NCBI GenBank assembly: GCA_021014325.1
Contig: CM037462.1
Coordinates: 15,582,135 to 15,646,134, forward strand
Direction of reading: 5' to 3'
From: Plazaster borealis
Lineage: Eukaryota; Echinodermata; Asteroidea; Forcipulatida; Labidiasteridae
Length of the DNA: 64,000 nucleotides
This document shows positions 22,801 through 34,039 of the stretch, piece after piece (within the stretch, counting starts at the first letter, position 1; each line of letters opens with the position of its first letter). The translations under genes and the position numbers were made by a program. A model generated the notes under the pieces. The model was not told the DNA's origin, made no database searches, and saw only the letters and a list, made by a program, of their open reading frames with translations.

Positions 22801-25800
22801 AGGGTCTATAACTGAAAAGAAATTCAAAATCGGGTGTGTATTTCTTGATATATGGTCCCACTTCCGGTTGACTCGGAAGTAAGGGTCATCAAGGGGTCAC
22901 GGTAACTGAAGTTCAATTTTTAATGCTCTAAGGATCGATAACTGAAAAGAAATTGAAAATTGGCTGTGTAGTTCTTGAAATATAGTCTCACTTCCGGTTG
23001 ACCCGGAAGTAAAGGTCAACCCGGGGTCACCCTAACCGAAATCCATTCTCTGACGCTCAATGGATCTACAACTGAAAATAAATTGAAAATCGGTTGTGTA
23101 GTTCTTGAGATATGGTCCCACTTCCGGTTGACCCGGAAGGAAAGGTCAACATGGGGTCACTGTAACCCAAGGCTATTCTCCAATGCCCAAGGAGTCTATA
23201 ACTGAAAAAAGTTTGAAAATCGGCCGTGTACTTCTTGAGATATGGTGTTGCAAATATTAACTCATTAAAGCTTTTAATTACCGTAATTTGACACCTGATG
23301 ACGTCACAGTAAAAAAAATGTGTTTTTCATGCTACTAAATTTCATAAAGAACACGATGGTAAAAAAAAAAAACAATTTAATGCATTTTCACGAAAACCCT
23401 AAACCTACGTAGAAGTTACATGTGTTACTCATGTACAAATCGAATGGGCTGTGCATAAAGCAACGGGTCCTCTACCCGGTTAGGAATCGAATATCAAGGA
23501 AATCTCCAACGCCTTGCCGTGATTGCGCAATCAAAATGGCTAACCATGGTGTCCGATTTGTCACCTAATCGTTCATTATCGTGGAAAAGATTGTACTTTG
23601 ATTAGTTTGAGTGACCAGGAACATCTCTTAATAAAAGCAATTAACTTTTCAAAACAGTTTATGTAATTTGGAAACTAATTAGTAATTTTAATTGAAAATA
23701 TCATGTTTTTGACTGTCAAAACATTCACACTTTAGCGCCATGTGTTTTGTGCACAGATAGAAAACGCGCAAAAAAGTGACGTCATGATGACGTGACGGAG
23801 AATGTTAGACCAGAATTCACATCTACAATACAAGACAAGTCCTTAGCTGACAAAAGTTTGAGGATCGGATGTATACTTCTAGAGATATGGTGCATACAAG
23901 ATTGGCTAATTAAATATTCACACCGCTGTAACATGAATAATTAATTAAGAATTTTAATCTAATTACATCTAAAATTTAAGTCAGGGCATAAGCTTTAATA
24001 TGGTATATGATTTGTCTACTTTTGATCTTTTTAAGAGGGAGATATGGCTTTGGAAAGAGACAAGGTTAAGTCAATACGATTTTAGGGAAAGAAAGAATAA
24101 TAATAAAAAACTAGACAAAGTGATTGTAACTAACAATCACAGAGCTGTTCCGTGTTTTACTGTTTGTTTACTACACATGAATTAAGTAACTTAGTTTCTG
24201 CTTCGACAGTAACAACAAAATATGACATGTGGCTCAGAAGAGATGATTTTTTTCCGAAGTTCAATGTTTAATGCTCAAAGGATCTTTAACTGAAAAGAAA
24301 TTGAAAATCGGTTGCGTAGGTCTTGAGATATGGTCCCACTTCCGGTTGACCCGGAAGTAAAGGTCAAAATGGGGTCACAGTAACCCAAGTTCAATCTTCA
24401 ATGCTCAAAGGGTCTATAACTGACAAGAAATTGTAAATCGGGTGTGTACTTCTTGAGATCTGGTCCCACTTCCGGTTGACCCGGAATTAAAGGTCAACAT
24501 AGGGTCACGGTGACCCAAGTTCAATCTTCAATGCTCAAAGGGTCTATAACTGAAAAGAAATTCAAAATCGGGTGTGTACTTCTTGAGATCTGGTCCCACT
24601 TCCGGTTGGCCCGGAAGTAAAGGTCAAAATGGGGTCACAGTGACCCAAGTTCAATGTTAAATGCTCAAAGGGTCTATAACTGAAAAGAAATTCAAAATCG
24701 GGTGTGTATTTCTTGATATATGGTCCCACTTCCGGTTGACCCGGAAGTAAAGGTCAACATAGGGTCACGGTGACCCAAGTTCAATCTTCAATGCTCAAAG
24801 GGTCTATAACTGAAAAGAAATTCAAAATCGGGTGTGTACTTCTTGAGATCTGGTCCCACTTCCGGTTGGCCCGGAAGTAAAGGTCAACATGGGGTCACGG
24901 TGACCCAAGTTCAATCTTAAATGCTCAAAGGGTCTATAACTGAAAAGAAATTCAAAATCGGGTGTGTATTTCTTGATATATGGTCCCACTTCCGGTTGAC
25001 CCGGAAAAAGGGTCATCAAGGGGTCACGGTAACCGAAGTTCAATTTTTAATGCTCTAAGGATCGATAACTGAAAAGAAATTGAAAATTGGCTGTGTAGTT
25101 CTTGAATGATAGTCTCACTTCCGGTTGACCCGGAAGTAAAGGTCAACCCGGGGTCACCCTAACCGAAATCTAATCTCTGACGTTCAATGGATCTACAACT
25201 GAAAATAAATTGAAAATCGGTTGTGTAGTTCTTGAGATATGGTCCCACTTCCGGTTGACCCGGAAGGAAAGATCAACATGGGGTCACTGTAACCCAAGGC
25301 TATTCTCCAATGCCCAAGGAGTCTATAACTGAAAAAAGTTTGAAAATCGGCCGTGTACTTCTTGAGATATGGTGTTGCAAATATTAACTCATTAAAGCTT
25401 TTAATTACCGTAATTTGACACCTGATGACATCACAGTAAAAAAATGTGTTTTTCATACTAATAAATTTCATAAAGAACACGATGGTAAAAAAAAAATCAA
25501 TTTAGTGCATTTTCACGAAAACCCTAAACCTACGTAGAAGTTACATGTGTTACTCATGTACAAATCGAATGGGCTGTGCATAAAGCAATGGGTCCTCTAC
25601 CCGGTTAGGAATCGAATATCAAGGAAATCTCCAACGCCTTGCCGTGATTGCGCAATCAAAATGGCTAGCCATGGTGTCCGATTTGTCACCTAATCGTTCA
25701 TTATCGTGGAAAAGATTGTACTTTGATTAGTTTGAGTGACCAGGAACATCTCTTAATAAAAGCAATTAACTTTTCAAAACAGTTTATGTAATTTGGAAAC

Positions 25801-28800
25801 TAATTAGTAATTTTAATTGAAAATATCGTGTTTTTGACTGTCAAAACATTCACACTTTAGCGCCATGTGTTTTGTGCACAGATAGAAAACGCGCAAAAAA
25901 GTGACGTCATGATGACGTGACGGAGAATGTTAGACCAGAATTCACATCTACAATACAAGACAAGTCCTTAGCTGACAAAAGTTTGAGGATCGGATGTATA
26001 CTTCTAGAGATATGGTGCATACAAGATTGGCTAATTAAATATTCACACCGCTGTAACATGAATAATTAATTAAGAATTTTAATCTAATTACATCTAAAAT
26101 TTAAGTCAGGGCATAAGCTTTAATATGGTATATGATTTGTCTACTTTTGGTTTTTTTAAGAGGGAGATATGGCTTTGGAAAGAGACAAGATTAAGTCAAT
26201 ACGATTTTAGGGAAAGAAAGAATTATAATAAAAAACTAGACATTAAGTGTTTGTGGACAAACACAGAGCTGTTCCGTGTTTTTTTGCTTCGATTAAGTAC
26301 TTCAAAGCTTTAAAGTTGGTCTGATTTCAAGATAACTGAAAAAAAAAATTAAAATCGGTTGTTTAGTTCTTAAGATATGGTCCCACTTCCGGTTGACCCG
26401 GAAGTAAAGGTCAATATGGGGTCACGGTACCCAAGGCTAATCTCCAATGCCCAAGGAGTATATAAGTGAAAACAGTTTGAAAATCGGTTGCGTAGTTCTT
26501 GAGATATGGTCCCACTTCCGGTTGACCTGGAACTAAAGGTCAACATGGAGTCACGGTAATCCAAGGCTAATCTCCAATGCCCAAGGAGTCTATAACTGAA
26601 AAAAGTTTGAAAATCGGCTGTGCACTTCTTGAGATATGGTGCTGCAAAGATTAACTAATTAAAGCTTTCAATTACCGTAATTTGACACCTGGTGACGTCA
26701 CAGTAACAAAAATGTGTTTTTCATACTAATAAATTTTATAAGGTACACGATGGTATGTAACTTATCCCAATTCAATGGCTTTTAACGAAAACCCTATTAG
26801 AACATACGTATATCCTCTCTCGTTAGGATTCCAGTATCACGCCTAGCCGTGATTGCGCAATCACGGCACAATTTGCCAGCTAGCCATGGGGTCCGATTTG
26901 TCACTTCATCGTTAATTATCTTGGTAATGCATTGTACCTTGATTTGTTTTAATGGTCTGGAATAACTCTTAGTGAAAGCGTTCGTGTTTTAAAAAAAGAT
27001 TTATTTCTTTTAGGTAACTCTCGTAGTCTTTGTCATTTCAATACAACTTTGCGTGCAGCAATATTTGTAAGAAACATTGAACGCTAGGGGGCGTTCCACA
27101 AGATTCGATTGCGCATGCTCGCTTTTGCGATGGGTGACTGCGCAAAGTCAAAATGCTGCAATGAAGATAAAAAGATTCAATGTCTTTGATCACATGCCGG
27201 TTGTGTAAACAGGTTTTTTAACTTGAAATGTTGTTTATGAAACTGCTGTTACACGGGTCGCCAACTGTTTCAGAAGCGGTTACACGTTTAAAAAAAATAA
27301 CCGTGAATGCGCAGGCTTATACGTACGCCTTTGACGGTAGTGACAGATCTTACGGTTAAACGTTCACAATTGTACGGGTCGGATAAATGTTGAAAAATTC
27401 ACTTGAAAAGTGCTGCGAAATGCTGACCATATTAATTGCGATCACGATTTGCACAGCAAACGATCCCATGCCACACACACCGTTATCGTTTCCAATTTAC
27501 AGGCTTAAGTCTTCGTTATTTCATTACTTTGTGTGCGGCATTAGTTGAAAGAAACATTGAACGCTAGAGGACGTTGCACAACAAATCGATTGCACATGAC
27601 CGTTTATTTTGCAGGGTGATTGCGCAAAGTAAAAATGTTGCAATGAAGACCCAATGTTTTTATCATTTGAGTGGTTGTGTTAATGGGGTTTTTTGTTAAT
27701 GAAACGCGTGTTACCAACCATTTCAGAAACGGTTACACAATTAGAAAAACAACTGTAAATGCTCAGGCTTTGTAAGCCTACCAGTGACAGGCACACGGTT
27801 AACCATCCCATTACGGTTAAACATCTGCGTTATTATGGTTCGGATAAAATAATGTTAAAAAATCAACCTCAAAAAGTGTCGCGAAATTTGTTAAAAAATC
27901 AACCTCAAAAAGTGCCGCGAAATTTGGACTGATAAATAAATGCGAACGGTTAAGCCCGGTTCAACCCTTGCGAATTATTCGTTGCGAATTAATGTGACGT
28001 AAACATTCACTTCCCATTTGCCGCAGGAAGTATGAACTGGGCTTTACACATGTAACTGACCGTTTCAGAAATGGATACGGGTTTACTAAAAAATAACTGT
28101 AAATGCATGTAAAGCTAAATCCTGTTGTATTAAAATTCAACAATTTAACAATTCTTGTTTTGGCTAAAACAGTAAATTCATATGGGATATGAATGTATTG
28201 TAATTTTGGCTCTTTACACCCCCGAATCCAACACTGATCGTTCTTTTTATTGCTTTATTGCAACCACCAGTAAGTTTTTCTGTTTGCTACACGGCGGTTT
28301 CCTGAAGTAATGCCTTTGCATAAGAAACCTAAAACATATCGTTTTCCGGCGAACGGAACCCAAGCGCAGACAAGTTAGTCTACCACGCCGGCACATCGTC
28401 TCAGAACACGGCGGTCTATTTTTCACGTCCACGCTGAAACCTGAATAACGATCTGATTTGAGCGGTCACAAGACGCTGCGCTGAGAGCCAGACAAAATAA
28501 TTCTCGATTGTTGGGAATGAACGTAGACTTGTGTCAGTCGGCGACAGGAATGATGACTCTATGTATTATTATACAAAAAACGCAACAACACCGGTCATAA
28601 AAGGTTTAGGACTTGATCGCGAGTTGAAAAAAAGCAAATAACTGCACCGTTAAACTCGTATAGCGCCCTCATTCGTTTAAAAAGTTGAGAATTTGACTCA
28701 TCGTATATAAACACATATCAAATTCTAGGCAGTGTACCCATGGCGTTAAATTTGCCTGAGAATTTGGTTTTTTTCTCGACTGACTATGTTTTAATAAGTT

Positions 28801-31800
28801 TTGATGCTTTTAAACTGACCGTCAATAAAATTTTTGTTGTTTTAAGAAACATTTGTGTACTCTAGGACGTTAAATTTGAGCTTAATTGAAAAATTATGTT
28901 TCTAGAAGTCGGATTTGTTTTCACAATCTCCATGTGTTTGTACACGGGTGAAAACGCCCAATAAATGACGTCATTGTGACGTCGTTGCACATTTTAGGCC
29001 GGAAATCACATCTACAGTATCCCAGAAGTCTAAAACTGAAAAAAAGTTTGACGATCGGGGTATATTTTTTGAGATATGGTGCGAACAAGCCTGGCTAATT
29101 AAATATTCATTTCATTATAACTAAGTAAACTAATTAATTAAGTTAAGCTAATTAGATTTTAAAACAAATTTATGACCTAAGCTTTAATATGATATAGGCT
29201 CTGACTCTTTAATGTTTACACATTAGAATATTATGCATAAAACAAAACGTGTACTTAATGCTATGGGATTTAGGTGGAAACAAAGAATAATAATAATAAT
29301 AATAATAATAAAAATAATAAAAATCTCGACGAAAACAATACCTGTTCCGACTTCTAAGTCGGAACAGCTAAAAATAAAAATCTCGACGATTACAATAGCT
29401 GTTCCCGACTACCACGTCGGAACAGCTAAAAATAAAAATCTCGACGATTACAATAGCTGTTCCCGACTACCACGTCGGAACAGCTAATAAATGAGCACTT
29501 TGATCAGGCGACTGGTCCGGTAAGTAATATAGCCAGGACCGGGTAAATGTTCCACGTGGTCCAGTGAGCAATAGAGTCATCCAGGAACAAGTAAATGTTC
29601 CACGTGGTCCAGTTAGCAATAAGGCCTGGACCGGGTAAATGTTCCACGTGGTCCAGTTAGCAATCTAGAGAACCAGGACCGAGTAAATGTTTCAACTAGT
29701 CCAGCAAGCAATAGAGCCAGGAACAAGTAAATGTTCCACGTGGTCCAGTTAGCAATCTAGAGAACCAGGACCGAGTAAATGTTTCAACCAGTCCAGCAAG
29801 CAATAGAGCCAGGAACAAGTAAATGTTCCACGTGGTCCAGTTAGCAATCTAGAGAACCAGGACCGAGTAAATGTTTCAACTAGTCCAGCAAGCAATAGAG
29901 CCAGGAACAAGTAAATGTTCCACGTGGTCCAGTTACAAATATAGCCAGGACTAAATAAATGTTCCACGTGGTCTAGTTAGCAATAGAGCCAGGACCAAGT
30001 AAATGTTCCATGTGGTCCAGTTACAAATATAGCCAGGACTAAATAAAAGTTCCACGTGGTCAAGTTAGCAATAGGGCCAAAACCGTGTAAATGTTCCACG
30101 TGGTCCAGTTAGCAATAGAGCCAAGACGGGGAGAAATGTTCAACGTGGTCCAGTTAGCAAAAGAGCCAGGACCATGTAAATGTTCCTCCTGGTCCAGTTA
30201 GCAATAGAGTCAGGACGCGAATTTATTTTTCCCAAACAGGTTTACTATGATGACCTTTTTTTGTTATGATTTTGATTATTTTTTTTTCGATCTGAATGCG
30301 GATGTTGGAAAGAAATAAAATATATAAAAAAGGTAAATAAATAAAAAGTTTGGGGAAAAAAATTCGTGGCCAGGACGGTGTAATTGTTCCACGTGGTCCA
30401 GTTAGCAATAGAGCCAGGACCGTGTAAATGTTCCACGTGGTCCAGTTAGCAATAGAGCCAGGACCGAGTAAATGTTCCACGTGGTCCAGTTAGCAATAGA
30501 GCCAGGACCGGGTAAATGTTCCAGTTAGCAATTGAAACAGGACCGAGTAAATGCTCCACGTGGTCCAGTTAGCAGTAGAGCCAGGACCGAGTAAATGTTC
30601 CACGTGGTCCAGTTAGCAATAGAGCCAGGACCGAGTAAATGTTCCACGTGGTCCAGTTAGCAATAGAGCCAGGACCGGGTAAATGTTCCAGTTAGCAATT
30701 GAAACAGGACCGAGTAAATGCTCCACGTGGTCCAGTTAGCAGTAGAGCCAGGACCGAGTAAATGTTCCACGTGGTCCAGTTAGCAATAGAGCCAGGACCG
30801 AGTAAATGTTCCACATGGTCCAGTTAGCAATAGAGCCAGGACCGAGTAAATGTTCCACGTGGTCCAGTTAGCAGTAGAGCCAGGACCGAGTAAATGCTCT
30901 ACGTGGTCCAGTTAGCAATAGAGCCAGGACTGGGTAATTTTTTTAACTGTAAACATATTTACTGATATACTCGACTTGTGTTTTTATCTATTGTGTTTTT
31001 ATTTGTGTTTTGTAGGTTTTAGTGAAAGGGATTGTGTAGATGGGTCCACAGCAAATCAATTCTAATTTTACTAAAGTAACCGTCAGTAAACATTGATTGA
31101 TGAAAACAAAAACATCTTTTGTATAGGAGGTGTGAAAAAGTTTTGGCGTTTTAGTGAGATTGTGCGTTCTGGTAGCTCTATAAAAGGAAACGAACTATTG
31201 TTTTTAATATTTGTGTGATGTTTTCAAGTTGACACTCACCTGTTGTCAGTCCCAATGTGATTGTTAACTGGAAGATGTTCCGAGTGAACGCACTGGCAAA
31301 GTATCCAACAAAAAGCAAGAACCCTCCGGTCATTATACACACCCGGCTGCCGTATCGCTTTGCAAGATTCCCTGTGACTGGTGCTGTTATCATTATAGCA
31401 CGTTCAGAAAGGAACAAAATAAATCAAGATAAAATAAAACCTTTCATCATGAACAAGAAATCATTAATATGAAAAATGAAACGGGTAATCACATAACACA
31501 ACAATCCCAGTACCAACAGGGAGGCATAGCAACTTTCATCATCAAAACCATCAGTCGATAATTTATCAACAGAATTTTAAAAAAGCCAATGTTGGAAATC
31601 AAATTGTATTATTGTGTACTTCTAAGCTTGATATTTCCACATTAATGCAATCAATAGTCTTGAGGGGTGAATCTATTACGTGCATAAAACTTGATTGTTT
31701 CCATGAACATTTTCTTGAAAGTTGTGTAAAAATAGGCCGCTTACTGTAAAAATACCGGGGGGTGCAGTCGTGTACCCCAACTCTCCGAGCTCCCAGGTGG

Positions 31801-33258
31801 AGAGAAAAGATCAAAGGTAATATTTCAACGTTGTGAATATAATTATCTGATTTCGTTCAATTATTATGACCAATTCCTTTAGGTTGCAGGCTATTCCTTT
31901 TAGTTCCCTTGAGCCTGCATGACTGCTGTGAGGCTCACTGGAGTGCCTTTATCGTGTGTTCAAGGTTATATGTTATATTCTGACCCAGGTTAGGCCAGAA
32001 AGAAATTGATTTCATATTTGACGATTGACCACATACAGTCCAGTGATTTTAGCAAGGTATTATAGGCATGACGACGAGTGGATATTTGAACATGAAGTGC
32101 CCGATTTAAGGCCAATTTGGCGGTCAACAAATAATTTAAATGTAAACTGCTACATTTACGGAGTAAGACAAGTTGTTAGCATTCATTTGATACGTTCAGG
32201 GTATCAAATGAAAGCTAACATTTTGTCCTACTCCGTAAAGTAGCAATTTAACATTTAAATTAATTGGTCGTTAGCTTTCATTTGATACCTTGAAGGGAAA
32301 GCCCTTTAATCCTTAGACTTATGACGTACATGATTTGCATGTTGCAGCAGTCCATCTGTATGAATATTCATTACATGCTCAAATGTGAGGTAGAGGGAGA
32401 AGTGAGTCGTTAAAACAAAATCCCATAAATTATACAGGTCAAGGTGTATAAGAAAAAACAAACAGACAAACACCCCCAACACCCCAACAAACAAACAAAC
32501 ACCCGAACAAACAAACACCCAAACACTGAACAAAAAATACAAAATACAAAATATGCTCTATAACAAAAGTTTACATATCCTGAGAACAAAATTGGAGCAT
32601 ATAGGTCTGCTAAGGACTCTGTACCATCTAAAATATATTTCTGTTGGTTTGTTTTTTCTTTACCTGAGTGTTTATAACTGTCCCCATAGGGGCTCTGTAT
32701 GGGATGATAGCTTCGAGAACTATCTCGATTACTGAATTCAAATATATTTGTTTAATATTATTGTTTTGTTGATTATTGCACAAACCTTTGTGGTTTGGCA
32801 ATTTCCAAAGCTGTGCAGCATAATAGGGTATCGGTATTGAAGTCACACTTGTAGGTAGTGGGGCAGATAGGGGATACATTGGGAGAACTGTGCCTTTGAT
32901 GCAACAAACATGATTGTTATAGTCAAAACAAACCGAGTGTCGAGAAACACACGCCTAAAATTTCCCATTACATGTACAACAACAACAACAACAACAGATT
33001 TTACCTCATTTTGGTCCTAATACAATATTGATAACAACAAAATGGGATACTTGTAACCTAAAGCTCAATCCTGAGTTACTTACCAATGATAAAACCAATA
33101 CTGTTTGACATGCCGATTACAGTCCCCAGTTCAGCTGCACTGCACTCTAGAGAATCCATCATGGGGTTGAATAAAACACCGAACGATTTTAGAGATCCCA
33201 ACTCCAAGAAAACTATCATGAATGATGTAAATGTAAGGAGAAAGCTTGAAGTCGTCAT
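19815..33258 (-). CDS. SLC16-like MFS transporter, copy B (intact)
   Basis: Exons on the minus strand are 33258-33084, 31383-31240, 22083-21443, 20368-20203 and 19921-19815 (175+144+641+166+107 bp), with phases 1, 1, 0 and 1 and consensus splice sites. The product has 410 residues with the hydrophobicity of a 12-helix transporter and a hydrophilic loop at about 181-230. Marks of the monocarboxylate-transporter group are SFGVLF in helix 1, the loop LAKRYGSR (65-72), GGFLLFVGY (78-86), GWRG (159-162), GVGNLLGR (273-280) and YDLTQSYD in the last exon. The acidic-GGWGW motif usual at the start of helix 1 is missing. The likely role is membrane transport of a small organic anion; the substrate cannot be told. 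I start at the ATG at 33258; an in-frame GTG further up is unlikely. Intron 2 holds a 7.2 kb insertion and a minisatellite, intron 3 a 203-bp MITE. Confidence 0.85.
21049..21251. mobile_element. 203-bp MITE with 5-bp target duplication, copy B intron 3
   Basis: The ends read CAGGCGCGGATCCAGG and, on the other strand, CAGGGGCGGATCCAGG. GAGTG is duplicated on both sides (21044-21048 and 21252-21256). The empty site AGTAGAGTGAGGAAGC is seen in copies C (near 50990) and D (near 61434), so the insertion is exact. A sister copy is at 56676-56860. Confidence 0.85.
22243..24110 (-). mobile_element. Helitron-like unit 1 (1868 bp)
   Basis: The 3' end lies at the low-coordinate side: stem GTGATTGT/ACAATCAC, then TTTGTCTAG. 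The 5' side is an ATT microsatellite, reading TTATTATTATTCTTTC on the minus strand. It is nearly identical to unit 2 over its whole length apart from carrying two fewer 130-bp monomers. Confidence 0.65.
22386..23248. repeat. 130-bp satellite monomers in unit 1
   Basis: CTTCCGGTTG recurs at 22471, 22601, 22731, 22861, 22991 and 23121, exactly 130 bp apart. Most monomers contain ACTTCCGG and CCGGAAGT as an inverted pair with a 5-base spacer, next to AAAGGTCAAC and GGGGTCAC. Confidence 0.95.
24111..26235 (-). mobile_element. Helitron-like unit 2 (2125 bp)
   Basis: The layout is the same as unit 1, with the same hairpin and CTAG end at 24111. The extra 257 bp against unit 1 is explained by two more 130-bp monomers. 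The near identity outside the monomers suggests recent tandem duplication or repeated insertion at the same end. Confidence 0.65.
24254..25376. repeat. 130-bp satellite monomers in unit 2
   Basis: CTTCCGGTTG occurs at 24339, 24469, 24599, 24729, 24859, 24989, 25117 and 25247. One spacing is 128 bp and the others 130. Pairs of monomers alternate between two variants, ending CTTCTTGAGATCTGG or TTCTTGATATATGG, so a two-monomer block has probably been duplicated. Confidence 0.95.
26236..29282 (-). mobile_element. Helitron-like unit 3 (~3.0 kb, diverged)
   Basis: The 3' end has the stem GTGTTTGTCC / GGACAAACAC and CTAG at 26236-26239. It carries two 130-bp monomers (about 26335-26645). Then follow two diverged direct repeats of about 480 bp (about 27040-27520 and 27515-27990, both with AACATTGAACGCTAG) and a 37-bp tandem pair at 27852-27926. 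The 5' part (about 28930-29282) matches the 5' part of units 1 and 2. Confidence 0.6.
29325..29485 (-). repeat. 58-bp tandem repeats, possible duplicated 3' termini
   Basis: CTCGAC occurs at 29325, 29382 and 29440. On the minus strand each unit is a hairpin (AGCTGTTCCGAC ... GTCGGGAACAGCT) followed by ATTGTAATCGTCGAG and then T-rich sequence. The layout mimics the 3' ends of the neighbouring units, although the terminal tetranucleotide is CGAG and not CTAG. Preceded by an AAT microsatellite at 29287-29316. Confidence 0.6.
29509..30945. repeat. ~44-bp minisatellite in intron 2 of copy B (~29 units)
   Basis: Most units keep TTCCACGTGGTCC, containing the E-box CACGTG. The left half (to about 30210) is irregular, with a higher-order unit of TCTAGAGAACCAGGACCGAG and GTTTCAACTAGTCCAGC variants; the right half is regular. 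A ~150-bp insertion interrupts it at 30217-30372. Confidence 0.9.
30217..30372. mobile_element. Small TIR element inside the copy B minisatellite
   Basis: The ends GCGAATTTATTTTTCCCAAAC and GTTTGGGGAAAAAAATTCG are imperfect inverted repeats around an AT-rich core. It interrupts the minisatellite between the flanks CAGGAC and CCAGGAC. Confidence 0.5.
32134..32262. repeat. ~60-bp-arm hairpin in intron 1 of copy B
   Basis: The left arm (TTTAAATGTAAACTGCTACA ... CATTTGATAC) and the right arm (GTATCAAATGAAAGCTAAC ... AACATTTAAATT) pair across a short loop, GTTCAG. A third, direct copy of the inner part (GTTAGCTTTCATTTGATACC) follows at 32270-32290. Copies C and D have it too; copy A keeps only a deleted trace near 13335-13385. 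Confidence 0.85.
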
Positions 33259-33489
33259 TTTTAATGAAGGTTTCACCTTAATAAATCAGAGTTTCCAAAC
33301 AGCCACGTTCCCCTATCCTTATCCAATATTATTTCCGCGAGTGCGGTTTATTATATTGACTTGTCCCTTTCTGGATGGAAAGGAAAAATATAGTTGTTCT
33401 ACGATTATCCATCAATGGTTCGCCTGCTGTTGTAATCATTTCTATGACATTGGCTTTCCACGCTTCTTCCCAATTGTTATACTACAATA

Positions 33490-34039
33490 AAAAATAACAT
33501 ACAAAAGGCCACATAAAAAAAAAGTGTTGAGCTTTGTTTTTTTTGGGGGGGGTGTAGGGTGTTCTTTTTTAAAATTTTGTTTTATTGAGTTGTTTTGACA
33601 AGGCGAAGTATGAAATAAACTATACAAAAATCATCACTATTACTATAAAACTGAGGGTTTGTGTGATTTTGATGTTTTTGATGGGTTTTGTTTATTCAAC
33701 TGGTTATGAACCCTGTACATATCAAAGGCCTTGGGGGACAAAGAGCAAGAATATTTCACTTGTTATAGGTAATAAGCAGCTCTAGACCCTCTGAGGGGTA
33801 ATAGACTTGATAATGATGAGAAAAAAAGCATCATACCCCGGGTATAATACAATTTCCCAGAGTGCAAGACAGAATAGTGAGTCTGTATTCATGGTAGCGT
33901 TCAGCGACCGGTTGGCTCCTGTAAGAGTTTTAAACCATAGATTACATTTTATGTAAACATTAAAACAAACCTAAAACGCAGTGTAGCCTAACTAATAATT
34001 TGAAAAATTATTCTTGTTTTACCAACATGAATAACACTC
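33490..34039. other. Upstream of copy B, no gene seen
   Basis: AT-rich with a T/G tract at 33536-33556. The copy A and C upstream sequences align only up to about 33480. No coding signal. Confidence 0.4.

Larger units (their letters stand above)
22243..29488 (-). mobile_element. Tandem array of Helitron-like elements in intron 2 of copy B
   Basis: The block is missing from copies A, C and D, whose introns run directly from AACAATCAA into ATGAGCA-TTTGATCAGG. It consists of at least three head-to-tail units read on the minus strand. Each ends in a hairpin, a short spacer and CTAG followed by T-rich sequence (CTAG at 22243-22246, 24111-24114 and 26236-26239), the layout of Helitron 3' ends. No helicase or Rep gene is present, so the units are non-autonomous. 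They carry internal 130-bp tandem repeats. Confidence 0.65.

Noticed and set aside
22386..25376. Regular 130-bp and 44-bp repeats that might suggest a CRISPR array
   Set aside because: The repeats are contiguous without unique spacers and lie in introns of a eukaryotic gene.
33259..33276. Six-residue N-terminal extension of copy B starting further upstream
   Set aside because: The upstream codon is GTG and not ATG, and copies A and C have a stop at this place.
33086..33490. 134-codon plus-strand frame opposite exon 1 of copy B; similar antisense frames opposite exon 3 at 51321-51620, 61768-62079 and 21595-21804
   Set aside because: Antisense shadows of transporter exons, without splice or start context.
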